From an uncultured Eubacteriales bacterium (GTDB taxonomy: Bacteria > Bacillota > Clostridia > Oscillospirales > Acutalibacteraceae): 30,326 bases of DNA. Below, piece after piece: positions 15,258 through 22,979 of this stretch. The notes under the pieces were generated by a model that saw nothing but the letters and a program-made list of their open reading frames with translations, searched no databases and had not been told where the DNA came from. Position 1 is the first letter of the stretch. Every line of letters begins with the position of its first letter. The stretch covers positions 1-30,326 of the forward strand of contig CAJTNL010000018.1 of the NCBI GenBank assembly GCA_910577755.1. The letters run 5' to 3'. The position numbers were made by a program, and so were the translations under genes.

Positions 15258-15755
15258 TTGGCTAGAATTGACGGATCAACATTAGATTTAAAAGAGCACG
15301 TGGTTGCAATTAACCGTGTTTCTAAAACTGTAAAAGGTGGCCGTATTTTTAAATTTGCTGCTCTTGTAGTAGTAGGAGATGGTAACGGCATTGTAGGCTT
15401 TGGCATTGGTAAATCAGGTGAGGTTCCTGATTCCATTCGTAAGGGTATTGAAGATGCCAAGAAAAATTTGATGAAAGTTTCTATGCGCGGCACAACCATT
15501 CCTCATGAGGTAATCGGAGCATACGATGCAGGCCGTGTATTGCTAAAACCAGCTGCCCAAGGTACTGGTGTTATCGCAGGCGGTCCTGTTCGTGCTGTGG
15601 TTGAGGCTGCTGGCATTAAAGATATTAGAACGAAAGCTTTACGTTCTAATAATCCTTGTAATGTTGTGCGGGCAACCATTGAGGGTTTGTCTCGCCTGCG
15701 CACTGCTGAGGAAGTTGCTGCAGCTCGTGGAAAATCAGTAAAAGAAATTTTATAA
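15258..15755 (+). CDS. rpsE: 30S ribosomal protein S5
   Basis: Lines the mRNA channel and supports decoding accuracy. 165 residues: N-terminal LKEHVVAINRVSKTVKGGRIFKFAALVVVGDGNG (double-stranded-RNA-binding-like fold) and C-terminal LKPAAQGTGVIAGGPVRAVVEAAGI with RSNNPCNVVRATIEGL. The start is TTG at 15258, 8 bases after GAAGGAGGG; no ATG lies between site and homology. Confidence 0.96.
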   Translation: MARIDGSTLDLKEHVVAINRVSKTVKGGRIFKFAALVVVGDGNGIVGFGIGKSGEVPDSIRKGIEDAKKNLMKVSMRGTTIPHEVIGAYDAGRVLLKPAAQGTGVIAGGPVRAVVEAAGIKDIRTKALRSNNPCNVVRATIEGLSRLRTAEEVAAARGKSVKEIL

Positions 15756-15772
15756 TAGGGGGTAGCAATTTT

Positions 15773-15952
15773 ATGGCACAATTTAAAATCAAGCTGGTGA
15801 AAAGCCTGATTGGCAGTAAAAAAGACCAAATTGCGACTGCCCAGGCTTTAGGATTGAAAAAAATTGGTGATTGTACAATACAACCCGATAATCCGCAAAC
15901 CAAAGGTAAGGTGGCTAAAATTGTCCACCTTGTCGACGTAACAGAAGCTTAA
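15773..15952 (+). CDS. rpmD: 50S ribosomal protein L30 (59 residues)
   Basis: A small gene between rpsE and rplO, where rpmD belongs. Reading from ATG 15773 to TAA 15950-15952 gives MAQFKIKLVKSLIGSKKDQ, then ATAQALGLKKIGDCTIQPDN and VAKIVHLVDVTEA. These are the L30 features KSLIG and ALGLKKIG. GGGGGT lies 8 to 10 bases upstream. Length is as usual for bacterial L30. Confidence 0.96.
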   Translation: MAQFKIKLVKSLIGSKKDQIATAQALGLKKIGDCTIQPDNPQTKGKVAKIVHLVDVTEA

Positions 15953-15971
15953 GTAAGGAGGTACGAGTAAA

Positions 15972-16412
15972 ATGAAATTGCATAATTTATCTGCTGTACC
16001 GGGTTCTACTAAGGTTTCTAAAAGAATCGGTAGGGGTCATGGTTCAGGTCAAGGTAAAACTGCTGGCAAAGGTCATAAGGGTCAAAAAGCAAGGTCTGGT
16101 GCAAGTATTCGTCCCGGCTTTGAAGGTGGTCAAATGCCTTTGCAGAGACGTGTACCCAAGAGAGGCTTTAATAATATTTTTGCTAAAGAAATTATCGCGG
16201 TCAATGTGGGTTCCTTGGAGTCTTTTGAGAGCGGTGCAGTTGTAGATACAAAAGCTTTGTTAGAAGCTGGAATTATTAGTAAAAGCGGTGATGGCGTTAA
16301 AATTCTCGGAAACGGAAGACTAACAAAACAACTTACAGTTCAGGTCAGTGCTTATTCTGAGGGCGCAAAGCAAAAAATTGAATCTGTAGGCGGAAAGGCC
16401 GAGGTGATCTGA
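15972..16412 (+). CDS. rplO: 50S ribosomal protein L15
   Basis: Assembly protein of the large subunit. 146 residues: MKLHNLSAVPGSTKVSKRIG, the extended glycine- and lysine-rich stretch GRGHGSGQGKTAGKGHKGQK, RPGFEGGQMPLQRRVPKRGF and the C-terminal globular domain ending VGGKAEVI. AAGGAGG precedes ATG 15972. Its TGA is followed immediately by the TTG start of secY. Confidence 0.97.
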   Translation: MKLHNLSAVPGSTKVSKRIGRGHGSGQGKTAGKGHKGQKARSGASIRPGFEGGQMPLQRRVPKRGFNNIFAKEIIAVNVGSLESFESGAVVDTKALLEAGIISKSGDGVKILGNGRLTKQLTVQVSAYSEGAKQKIESVGGKAEVI

Positions 16413-17747
16413 TTGTTAAAAACAATAAGGAATGCCTGGAAAATGCCTGATTTAAGAAAAAAATTATTTTTCACCCTGTTTATTATTATTATTTTTAGAA
16501 TTGGTTCAGTGATTCCTGTACCATTTTTGAATGCAGATGCTCTGCAAGGTTTAATGGCAACTGTTGCAGGACAGGGCTCTGCTTTGGGGTATCTTGATAT
16601 GTTATCTGGTGGTGCTTTTGCAAGTGCTACATTATTTGCAATGTCTATTACCCCATATATTAATGCATCGATTATTATGCAGTTGCTGACGGTTGCAATA
16701 CCGCCTTTGGAAAGGCTATCACGAGACGGTGAATTAGGCCGTAAACGAATTACGGCTATTACACGATATTTAACAGTAGGACTTGGCTTAATTCAAGGTA
16801 CAGGATTTTACTTTTATCTACGGGCAAGTAGTTATGAGGACTCCTCTATTGTTCAGTATACAAGCGGGGGTGCCCAGGTATTTTCCGCAATTGTCATTAT
16901 TTTAACTTTTACTGCAGGTACTGCATTATTGATGTGGCTTGGAGAACAGATCAATAAGCGTGGAGTTGGTAATGGTATTTCTGTTATTCTTTTCTCTGGT
17001 ATCGTTGCGAATATGCCAACTATTTTCTGGCATCTGATCAATTACTTTATTGAGGCATGTAAGTATCCAGGAGTGAGTTGGAAATATTTCATACTGTCAC
17101 CAGTATTTTTGTTAATTTTCTTGGCTTTACTATGGATAATTTCTTTTATGTACGATGCGGAGCGCAGAATTCCGATCCAATATGCAAAACGTGTTGTGGG
17201 CAGAAAAATGTATCAAGGACAAAATACGCATATTCCAATTAAAATCAGTGGCGCAGGTGTAATGCCGGTGATTTTTGCCAGTGCCATTTTATCGATTCCA
17301 AGTACGATTCAAGTTTTTTTGGGAGACTCTGTACAGGAAGGCTTCTGGAAAGGATTCTTTGACGCCTTTACAATCGGTGGTTGGATTTATTGCATTATAT
17401 TTGCTATTTTGATTATCTTGTTTGCTTTCTTCTATGTAACTATTCAGTATAATCCAATTGAAATGGCAAACAACTTACGTCAAAATAACGGTTCTATACC
17501 AGGTATACGTCCAGGTAAAGCTACCTCTGATTATATTGCAAAAATTCTTTCTAAAATTACTTTTATTGGTGCATTATTCCTGGCGGTTGTGGCTTTAGTA
17601 CCAATGGTGTATGGTTCCGCAACCGGTATGCAGCAGGTTACCATGGGCGGTACTTCCATCATTATCTTGGTGGGTGTTGCTCTAGAAACTATAAAACAAA
17701 TGGAATCTCAAATGCAAATGCGAAACTATAAAGGCTTCTTAGATTAA
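16413..17747 (+). CDS. secY: Protein translocase channel subunit SecY
   Basis: Forms the membrane channel of the Sec system with SecE and SecG; SecA or the ribosome drives export. The 444-residue product has about ten hydrophobic segments. Visible landmarks are KKLFFTLFIIIIFRIGSVIP (helix 1), the plug region GGAFASATLFAMSITPYINASII, RRIPIQYAKRVVGRKMYQGQ in the cytoplasmic loop, and NNGSIPGIRPGKATSDYI before the last helices. The start is TTG at 16413, directly after the rplO stop, with GAGGTGA in the end of rplO. secE and secG are not in the window. Confidence 0.96.
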   Translation: MLKTIRNAWKMPDLRKKLFFTLFIIIIFRIGSVIPVPFLNADALQGLMATVAGQGSALGYLDMLSGGAFASATLFAMSITPYINASIIMQLLTVAIPPLERLSRDGELGRKRITAITRYLTVGLGLIQGTGFYFYLRASSYEDSSIVQYTSGGAQVFSAIVIILTFTAGTALLMWLGEQINKRGVGNGISVILFSGIVANMPTIFWHLINYFIEACKYPGVSWKYFILSPVFLLIFLALLWIISFMYDAERRIPIQYAKRVVGRKMYQGQNTHIPIKISGAGVMPVIFASAILSIPSTIQVFLGDSVQEGFWKGFFDAFTIGGWIYCIIFAILIILFAFFYVTIQYNPIEMANNLRQNNGSIPGIRPGKATSDYIAKILSKITFIGALFLAVVALVPMVYGSATGMQQVTMGGTSIIILVGVALETIKQMESQMQMRNYKGFLD

Positions 17748-17772
17748 TGATTTCGGCGAGGGGTCAAAAGAT

Positions 17773-18405
17773 ATGAATATCATTCTTCTTGGCGCACCAG
17801 GCGCCGGTAAAGGAACGCAAGCGGCAATCATCTGCAAGCGCTTGCAGATTCCAACAATTTCAACGGGTAATATTATCCGTGCAGCGCTGAAAAGCGGTAC
17901 TGAGATGGGTTTAAAAGCAAAATCCTATATGGATGCTGGACGATTGGTTCCAGACGAGGTTGTAATTGGCATCATTAAAGAGCGTTTGTCTGATGATGAT
18001 TGCCAAGGCGGTTTTATTCTGGATGGCTTTCCAAGAACCATTCCTCAGGCCGAGGCTCTGGATAGCATGGGCATAATCATTGATAAAGTAATCGATATTG
18101 ATGTTTCAGATGCTGAGATTATTAGCCGATTATCCGGACGCCGTGTTTGTGAAAGTTGCAGTGACACCTATCATGTGAAGTATAATCCGCCAGTGATAGA
18201 AAATAAATGTGATAAATGCAACGGCACCCTTGTTCAGCGCAGAGATGATCATCCAAATACAGTGAAAGATCGTTTGCAGGTTTATCACGAACAGACAGAA
18301 CCTTTAAAGGGCTACTATTCGAAGCAAGGTAAGTTGTTCGTGGTTAAAGGTGAAGGGGATATAGATGAAATAACTCGTTTAACCTTAACTGCAATTGAGG
18401 CTTAA
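17773..18405 (+). CDS. adk: Adenylate kinase, zinc-lid form
   Basis: Interconverts ATP + AMP and 2 ADP. 210 residues: P-loop GAPGAGKGTQ at 7-16, AMP-binding STGNIIRAALK, and DGFPRTIPQA at 84-93. The LID domain carries four cysteines, C126-x2-C129 and C146-x2-C149, the zinc site seen in many Gram-positive enzymes. The site before ATG 17773 is weak (GGCGAGGGGTC). Standard position between secY and map in the spc operon. Confidence 0.97.
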   Translation: MNIILLGAPGAGKGTQAAIICKRLQIPTISTGNIIRAALKSGTEMGLKAKSYMDAGRLVPDEVVIGIIKERLSDDDCQGGFILDGFPRTIPQAEALDSMGIIIDKVIDIDVSDAEIISRLSGRRVCESCSDTYHVKYNPPVIENKCDKCNGTLVQRRDDHPNTVKDRLQVYHEQTEPLKGYYSKQGKLFVVKGEGDIDEITRLTLTAIEA

Positions 18406-18407
18406 CT

Positions 18408-19160
18408 ATGGTTGTGCTGAAAACAAGACGTGAACTCGAATCAATGCGAGAAGCGGGAAGGATTGCAGCGCAGGCATTAAAGCTTGCTGGGGAGGCGGTT
18501 GAACCGGGGATAAATACCTTGGAGCTTGATCGTATTGTCCGCAAATATATAGAGGGACAGGGAGCAATTCCTTCTTTTCTAAATTACGGAGGTTTTCCGG
18601 CAAGCGCCTGTATTTCAGTGAATGATGTGGTCATCCACGGCATACCGCATAAGAACCATATATTAAAGCAAGGCGACATTGTAAGCATAGATGTCGGTGC
18701 TTTCTATGAAGGCTTTCATGGTGACAATGCGTATACATTTCCATGTGGCGATGTCACAAAGGAAGCGCTGGATCTTATGAATGCAACACGTGAGAGTCTA
18801 TTTGAAGGAATTGCTGTTGCAAAACCGGGAAATAGACTAGGTGATATTGGAAGCGCGGTCCAAAGGTATGTCGAGGCGCGCGGCTACTCGGTGGTACGGG
18901 ATTTTGTCGGCCACGGAGTAGGTGCGGAGCTACACGAAGATCCGAGCGTACCAAATTACGGCACACCGGGAAGAGGTGTGCGTCTGTTACCAGGAATGAC
19001 AATTGCAATTGAGCCTATGGTAAACGCAGGTGTTCACACAGTTAAAACATTGTCAGATCAATGGACGACTGTCACAACAGATGGTAAGCTTTCGGCTCAT
19101 TTTGAACACACAATTGCGATTACACCAGATGGTCCTGTAATTCTTACATTACCGGATTAA
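18408..19160 (+). CDS. map: Type I methionine aminopeptidase
   Basis: Removes the starting methionine from nascent proteins in the cytosol. 250 residues with the full pita-bread metal site: D95, D106, H169, E202 and E233, plus H77 and H176 of the active-site pocket (VNDVVIHGIP, FVGHGVGAELHEDP, IAIEPMVNAG). The ATG at 18408 lies 2 bases after the adk stop with only a weak site, GAGGC, inside adk, so it probably depends on coupling. No N-terminal zinc-finger extension is present. Confidence 0.97.
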   Translation: MVVLKTRRELESMREAGRIAAQALKLAGEAVEPGINTLELDRIVRKYIEGQGAIPSFLNYGGFPASACISVNDVVIHGIPHKNHILKQGDIVSIDVGAFYEGFHGDNAYTFPCGDVTKEALDLMNATRESLFEGIAVAKPGNRLGDIGSAVQRYVEARGYSVVRDFVGHGVGAELHEDPSVPNYGTPGRGVRLLPGMTIAIEPMVNAGVHTVKTLSDQWTTVTTDGKLSAHFEHTIAITPDGPVILTLPD

Positions 19161-19170
19161 GGTGAATGAA

Positions 19171-19413
19171 ATGGAATTTGTAAAAGGACTTGTTGTACGG
19201 TCTTTGGCGGGTCACGACAAGGGTGGTTTTTTTGTTGTATTAAATGTAGATGCTGATATGGCTCTAATTTGCAACGGAGAAAATCGGAGTCTTGCCCACC
19301 CAAAAAGAAAGAAATTGATTCATCTTTCTCGGACAAAGACAGTACTTCCAAATCATTTAATAAAAACCAATGGTGAAATCTGTGAAAGCTTGCGGCAATT
19401 TGCCTGCAGATAG
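19171..19413 (+). CDS. Small KOW-domain (L14e-like) RNA-binding protein
   Basis: An 80-residue protein found in many Clostridia between map and infA; precise role not established. It begins MEFVKGLVVRSLAGHDKGGF, with the KOW pattern (G-x-V-x-R-S-x-A-G-x-D-x-G) at 6-19, and continues FVVLNVDADMALICNGENRS and HPKRKKLIHLSRTK. The ATG at 19171 is 6 bases after AAGGTGA; the GTG at 19162 lies within that site, so I reject the 83-residue reading. Family resemblance is to ribosomal L14e/L6e/L27e-type KOW proteins. It is probably ribosome-linked, judged by its place in the operon. Confidence 0.82.
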   Translation: MEFVKGLVVRSLAGHDKGGFFVVLNVDADMALICNGENRSLAHPKRKKLIHLSRTKTVLPNHLIKTNGEICESLRQFACR

Positions 19414-19439
19414 ATTTACGCTTTAGGAGGTTATTCTTT

Positions 19440-19658
19440 ATGTCGAAACAGGACGTAATTGAACTTGAAGGTACGGTAACGGAAGCTCTGCCAAACGCAA
19501 CGTTTCATGTAGAACTTCCAAATGGTCATATAATACTTGCTCATATATCCGGTAAATTACGTATGAATTTTATTCGTATTTTGCCGGGCGATAAGGTTAC
19601 AGTGGAAATGTCACCTTATGACTTAAAAAGAGGGCGTATTACATGGCGTTCAAAATAA
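19440..19658 (+). CDS. infA: Translation initiation factor IF-1
   Basis: Binds the 30S A site with IF-2 and IF-3 during initiation. The 72 residues form an S1-like OB fold: MSKQDVIELEGTVTEALPNA, FHVELPNGHIILAHISGKLR, MNFIRILPGDKVTVEMSPYD, LKRGRITWRSK. Length and sequence are typical throughout. TAGGAGG lies 9 bases before ATG 19440. Confidence 0.97.
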   Translation: MSKQDVIELEGTVTEALPNATFHVELPNGHIILAHISGKLRMNFIRILPGDKVTVEMSPYDLKRGRITWRSK

Positions 19659-19695
19659 ACTAAACGACAACTTCACTTATAAGGAGGGCGCACAA

Positions 19696-19809
19696 ATGAA
19701 AGTCAGACCTTCTGTCAAGAAAATTTGTGAAAAATGCAAAGTAATTAAGCGTAAGGGTAGAATTATGGTAATTTGTGAAAACCCTAAGCACAAACAGCGC
19801 CAGGGCTGA
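19696..19809 (+). CDS. rpmJ: 50S ribosomal protein L36 (37 residues)
   Basis: A very small gene between infA and rpsM. Reading from ATG 19696 to TGA 19807-19809 gives MKVRPSVKKICEKCKVIKRK and GRIMVICENPKHKQRQG. The zinc ligands C11, C14, C27 and H32 are all present (zinc-binding form). AAGGAGG lies 9 bases upstream. The 37-residue length is the family standard. Confidence 0.97.
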   Translation: MKVRPSVKKICEKCKVIKRKGRIMVICENPKHKQRQG

Positions 19810-19845
19810 TGGCGCAAACCTATTTAACATGGAGGTGCAACCAGT

Positions 19846-20214
19846 ATGGCGCGTATAGCCGGTATTGACTTACCAAGAGATAAGCGTATTGAAATCGGTT
19901 TAACTTACATTTATGGCATCGGTCGTAAAACAGCTACTGATATTTTAGCTGCAACAGGCATTGATCCGAATTTGAGGGTGAGAGATTTAACCGAAGAAGA
20001 TGCTTCAAAATTAAGAGAATATATTGAACATCATTATCGCGTAGAGGGGGATCTTAGACGTGATATTGCATTCGATATTAAAAGACTGATTGAAATTCAG
20101 TGTTATCGCGGAATTCGTCACCGCAAAGGACTTCCGGTAAGGGGTCAGCGTTCTAAGACAAATGCTCGTACTCGCAAAGGTCCGAAAAAGACAATGGCGA
20201 ATAAAAAGAAGTAA
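19846..20214 (+). CDS. rpsM: 30S ribosomal protein S13
   Basis: Top of the 30S head; touches the P-site tRNA and bridges to L5. 122 residues: MARIAGIDLPRDKRIEIGLT, YIYGIGRKTATDILAATGID with the helix-hairpin-helix motif, and the basic tail RHRKGLPVRGQRSKTNARTR ending in lysines. ATGGAGG lies upstream of ATG 19846. First gene of the alpha-operon part. Confidence 0.97.
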   Translation: MARIAGIDLPRDKRIEIGLTYIYGIGRKTATDILAATGIDPNLRVRDLTEEDASKLREYIEHHYRVEGDLRRDIAFDIKRLIEIQCYRGIRHRKGLPVRGQRSKTNARTRKGPKKTMANKKK

Positions 20215-20239
20215 GCAAAGTTAGGAGGGATTTATTAAG

Positions 20240-20647
20240 ATGGCAGCACAAAAAGGCGGTAAAAAAACTACCGCAGTTCGCAGACGCCGCGAGCGCAAAA
20301 ACATTGAGCGTGGGGCTGCTCATATCCAGTCCACCTTTAATAATACAATTGTTACTATTACAGATGTGCAAGGTAATGCAATTTCTTGGGCTAGTGCAGG
20401 TGAACTAGGATTTAGAGGCTCTAGAAAGTCTACCCCCTTTGCCGCACAAACCGCAGCAGAAACAGCTGCTAAAGCAGCTATGGAACACGGCATGAAAACG
20501 GTTGAGGTTTTTGTTAAGGGACCAGGCGCCGGTCGTGAAGCTGCAATTCGTGCCTTGCAAGGAGCAGGTCTGGAAGTTAGCATGATCAAAGATGTTACAC
20601 CTATTCCACATAACGGATGCCGTCCTCCTAAGAGAAGACGTGTATAG
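20240..20647 (+). CDS. rpsK: 30S ribosomal protein S11
   Basis: Platform protein near the E site. 135 residues: a basic N-terminus, then ERGAAHIQSTFNNTIVTITD, NAISWASAGELGFRGSRKST, PFAAQTAAETAAKAAMEHGM and KDVTPIPHNGCRPPKRRRV. AGGAGGG lies upstream of ATG 20240. Confidence 0.97.
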   Translation: MAAQKGGKKTTAVRRRRERKNIERGAAHIQSTFNNTIVTITDVQGNAISWASAGELGFRGSRKSTPFAAQTAAETAAKAAMEHGMKTVEVFVKGPGAGREAAIRALQGAGLEVSMIKDVTPIPHNGCRPPKRRRV

Positions 20648-20685
20648 TTTATTGTAATTAACAATTAACCAAGGAGGATACTCGA

Positions 20686-21279
20686 ATGGCTAAAAATACT
20701 CAGCCAATCCTGAAGAGATGTAAAACACTCGGTATTGATCCGACTGTTTTAGGCGTAAGCCAAAAATCAATCAGAAATCCAAAACAAGGCAGAAGAAAAC
20801 AAAGCGAGTATGGATTGCAGCTGAATGAAAAACAAAAAGCAAAATTCATCTACGGGGTGCTAGAAAAACAATTTAGAAAGTACTATGTAATGGCTACAAA
20901 GCAAAACGGTGTTACCGGTGAAATTTTGCTCTCTATTTTAGAGAGTAGGCTAGATAACGTAGTTTATAGATTGGGATTTGCGAATACCAGACGTGAGGCA
21001 AGACAAATGGTAAGTCACGGTCATATTACCGTTAACGGTAAAAAAGTTGATATTGCTTCTTATCTGGTTAGCCCCGGTGAAATTATTTCAATCAAAGAAA
21101 AAAGCCGCAACTCTGTACGTATTAAACAAGTGTTGGAGCAAAATGCGCAAACGCCAATTGTAAAATGGCTTGAGCTGGACAGAAATACTTTACAAGGTAA
21201 AGTGGTATCGCTAGCTGCCAGAGACGACATTGATTATGATATCAATGAAACACTTATCGTTGAGTTGTACTCCAAATAA
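20686..21279 (+). CDS. rpsD: 30S ribosomal protein S4
   Basis: Early 16S-binding assembly protein, and in many bacteria the translational repressor of its operon. 197 residues. The N-terminal part (RCKTLGIDPTVLGVSQKSIR) has a single cysteine, so this is the zinc-free form. An S4 RNA-binding domain starts near SRLDNVVYRLGFANTRREAR and continues to HGHITVNGKKVDI. AAGGAGG precedes ATG 20686. In Bacillus rpsD is elsewhere; here it keeps the alpha-operon position. Confidence 0.97.
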   Translation: MAKNTQPILKRCKTLGIDPTVLGVSQKSIRNPKQGRRKQSEYGLQLNEKQKAKFIYGVLEKQFRKYYVMATKQNGVTGEILLSILESRLDNVVYRLGFANTRREARQMVSHGHITVNGKKVDIASYLVSPGEIISIKEKSRNSVRIKQVLEQNAQTPIVKWLELDRNTLQGKVVSLAARDDIDYDINETLIVELYSK

Positions 21280-21346
21280 TGCCAGTGTAGGCATAATGTA
21301 CATCGTGGTAAATAAGTTGCCTAAATGTGTGAGGGAGGTTTGCTAA

Positions 21347-22300
21347 ATGATTGAGATTGAAAAACCCAAGATTGACACCGAAATTTTGTCTGAGGATGGA
21401 ACTCACGGCAAATTTGTTGTAGAACCGCTGGAGCGTGGATTTGGCACAACATTAGGTAACAGCCTAAGGCGTGTTTTGTTATCCTCTTTACCAGGGGTTG
21501 CGGCAACATCTATCAAAATTGAGGGTGTTGTTCATGAGTTTTCTACCGTACCGGGTGTAAAAGAAGATGTTACAGAAATCGTTCTGAACATAAAAGACTT
21601 AATTGCAAACTTACACTGTGATGGTCCAAAAACGGTGGAAATTTCCGCAGAGGGTCCATGTAATGTTACAGCCGGCACTATCAAATGTGATAGCGAGGTT
21701 GAAATTTTAAATCCTGATATGCACATTGCTACTTTAAACGACGGGGCAAAGCTGTCAATGGAGATCACCTTAGATCGTGGCCGTGGATATATTTCGGCAG
21801 ATAGGAATAAGGCTAAGATGACAACCAATGTGATTGGAGAACTTCCAATAGATTCCATTTACACTCCTGTTATAAAAGTAAACTACAATGTTGAGCCTAC
21901 ACGCGTTGGTCAAAGCATTGACTTTGATAAATTGAATCTTGAAGTGTGGACGAATGGCATTATTAGTGCGCAGGAAGCTGTTTCTCTAGCCGCAAAAATT
22001 CTTACTGAGCATTTAAATCTGTTTGTTGATTTGTCTGATAAAGGCAGTAAGACAGAAATTATGGTTGAGAAAGACGATAAAGGTAAAGAGAAAGTGCTTG
22101 AAATGACGATTGAAGAATTAGATTTATCTGTACGTTCATTCAATTGTCTTAAACGCGCAGGAATTAATACAGTTGAGGATTTGATTAATAAATCTGAAGA
22201 AGAAATGATGAAAGTCCGCAATTTGGGACGTAAGTCTTTAGAAGAGGTTATTTTAAAAATGGCTTCTCTCGGCTTTAATCTTCATAAGGACGAAGAATAA
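21347..22300 (+). CDS. rpoA: DNA-directed RNA polymerase subunit alpha
   Basis: Scaffold for RNA polymerase assembly and contact point for activators and UP elements. 317 residues. The N-terminal dimerisation domain has FVVEPLERGFGTTLGNSLRR and VLLSSLPGVAATSIKIEGVVHEF split around residue 40, and RGRGYISADRNK. A charged linker (KDDKGKEKVLEM) leads to the C-terminal domain, ELDLSVRSFNCLKRAGINTV and KVRNLGRKSLEEVILKMASL. GGGAGG precedes ATG 21347. The 67-base spacer after rpsD holds a small TGCC/GGCA hairpin. Confidence 0.97.
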   Translation: MIEIEKPKIDTEILSEDGTHGKFVVEPLERGFGTTLGNSLRRVLLSSLPGVAATSIKIEGVVHEFSTVPGVKEDVTEIVLNIKDLIANLHCDGPKTVEISAEGPCNVTAGTIKCDSEVEILNPDMHIATLNDGAKLSMEITLDRGRGYISADRNKAKMTTNVIGELPIDSIYTPVIKVNYNVEPTRVGQSIDFDKLNLEVWTNGIISAQEAVSLAAKILTEHLNLFVDLSDKGSKTEIMVEKDDKGKEKVLEMTIEELDLSVRSFNCLKRAGINTVEDLINKSEEEMMKVRNLGRKSLEEVILKMASLGFNLHKDEE

Positions 22301-22343
22301 AAGGTCCTTGTTTGAACCCAATAGGTAAAGGAGTGATTATTCG

Positions 22344-22685
22344 ATGCCAGGAACAAGAAAGCTCGGAAGAGCAACCAGTCATAGAACTGCAATGCTTAGA
22401 GCATTGGTAACATTTCTGTTGGAGAATGGTAAAATCGAAACAACGGTTACCCGTGCAAAAGAAGTACGTTCACTGACAGAGAAGATGATTTCAATAGCTA
22501 AGGAGGATTCTCTTCATAATAAGCGTTTGGTAATGTCTTTTGTTACAAAGGAAGATGTTACTTATAAACTGTTTGCAGAGATTGCGCCTAGATATGCAGA
22601 CCGCAATGGTGGTTATACTCGCATTACACGGCTAGGTCCAAGACGTGGTGATGCTGCAGAAATGGCAATTATTGAACTCGTCTAA
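22344..22685 (+). CDS. rplQ: 50S ribosomal protein L17
   Basis: Located near the tunnel exit. The 113-residue length is the short bacterial form: MPGTRKLGRATSHRTAMLRA, LVTFLLENGKIETTVTRAKE and RNGGYTRITRLGPRRGDAAE. AAAGGAG precedes ATG 22344. It is the last gene of the cluster; its stop codon lies within the 5' arm of the terminator. The ecfA-ecfT-truA genes often found next in Firmicutes are absent. Confidence 0.97.
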   Translation: MPGTRKLGRATSHRTAMLRALVTFLLENGKIETTVTRAKEVRSLTEKMISIAKEDSLHNKRLVMSFVTKEDVTYKLFAEIAPRYADRNGGYTRITRLGPRRGDAAEMAIIELV

Positions 22686-22728
22686 TATAAAAAACCTGAC
22701 GTATAAAAAACGTCAGGTTTTTTATATT
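22684..22728 (+). terminator. Terminator of the S10-spc-alpha cluster
   Basis: A perfect 18-bp inverted repeat, AATATAAAAAACCTGACG (22684-22701) with CGTCAGGTTTTTTATATT (22711-22728), and a 9-base loop. The T-run lies in the 3' arm, and the effective stem is CCTGACG with TTTTTT after it. The rplQ stop (22683-22685) overlaps the left arm. Confidence 0.92.
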
Positions 22729-22869
22729 ACATATGTTGTTAGTTATGTATTAGACAATGATTTCTATACAAATATAAAAAACTTCCAGCTTTTTGTGTGC
22801 AGGTAATTATTATTTTAAAGAGCTTTTTTGAAAAATAAAAATTACTGTTATGAGGGCAAAAATATACAG

Positions 22870-22917
22870 AAAAAAGAGCAGGAGCATAACTTTATCTAAA
22901 ATTGTTATGCTCCTGCT
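22870..22917 (-). terminator. Terminator of serC-serA
   Basis: AGCAGGAGCATAAC (22917-22904 on the minus strand) pairs perfectly over 14 bases with GTTATGCTCCTGCT (22890-22877) around a 13-base loop. On the minus strand it is followed by CTTTTTTCTG. It lies about 60 bases after the serA stop. Confidence 0.92.
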
Positions 22918-22979
22918 TACATCTTGTAATATTTAGCAATTATAAAAAGGAAAGTTGTATTACAATATTGTCTGACTTG

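Noticed and set aside
22729..22869. Possible small gene or RNA between the rplQ and serA terminators
   Set aside because: The stretch is 140 bases, AT-rich, without a promoter-plus-structure combination or a reading frame with a ribosome-binding site.
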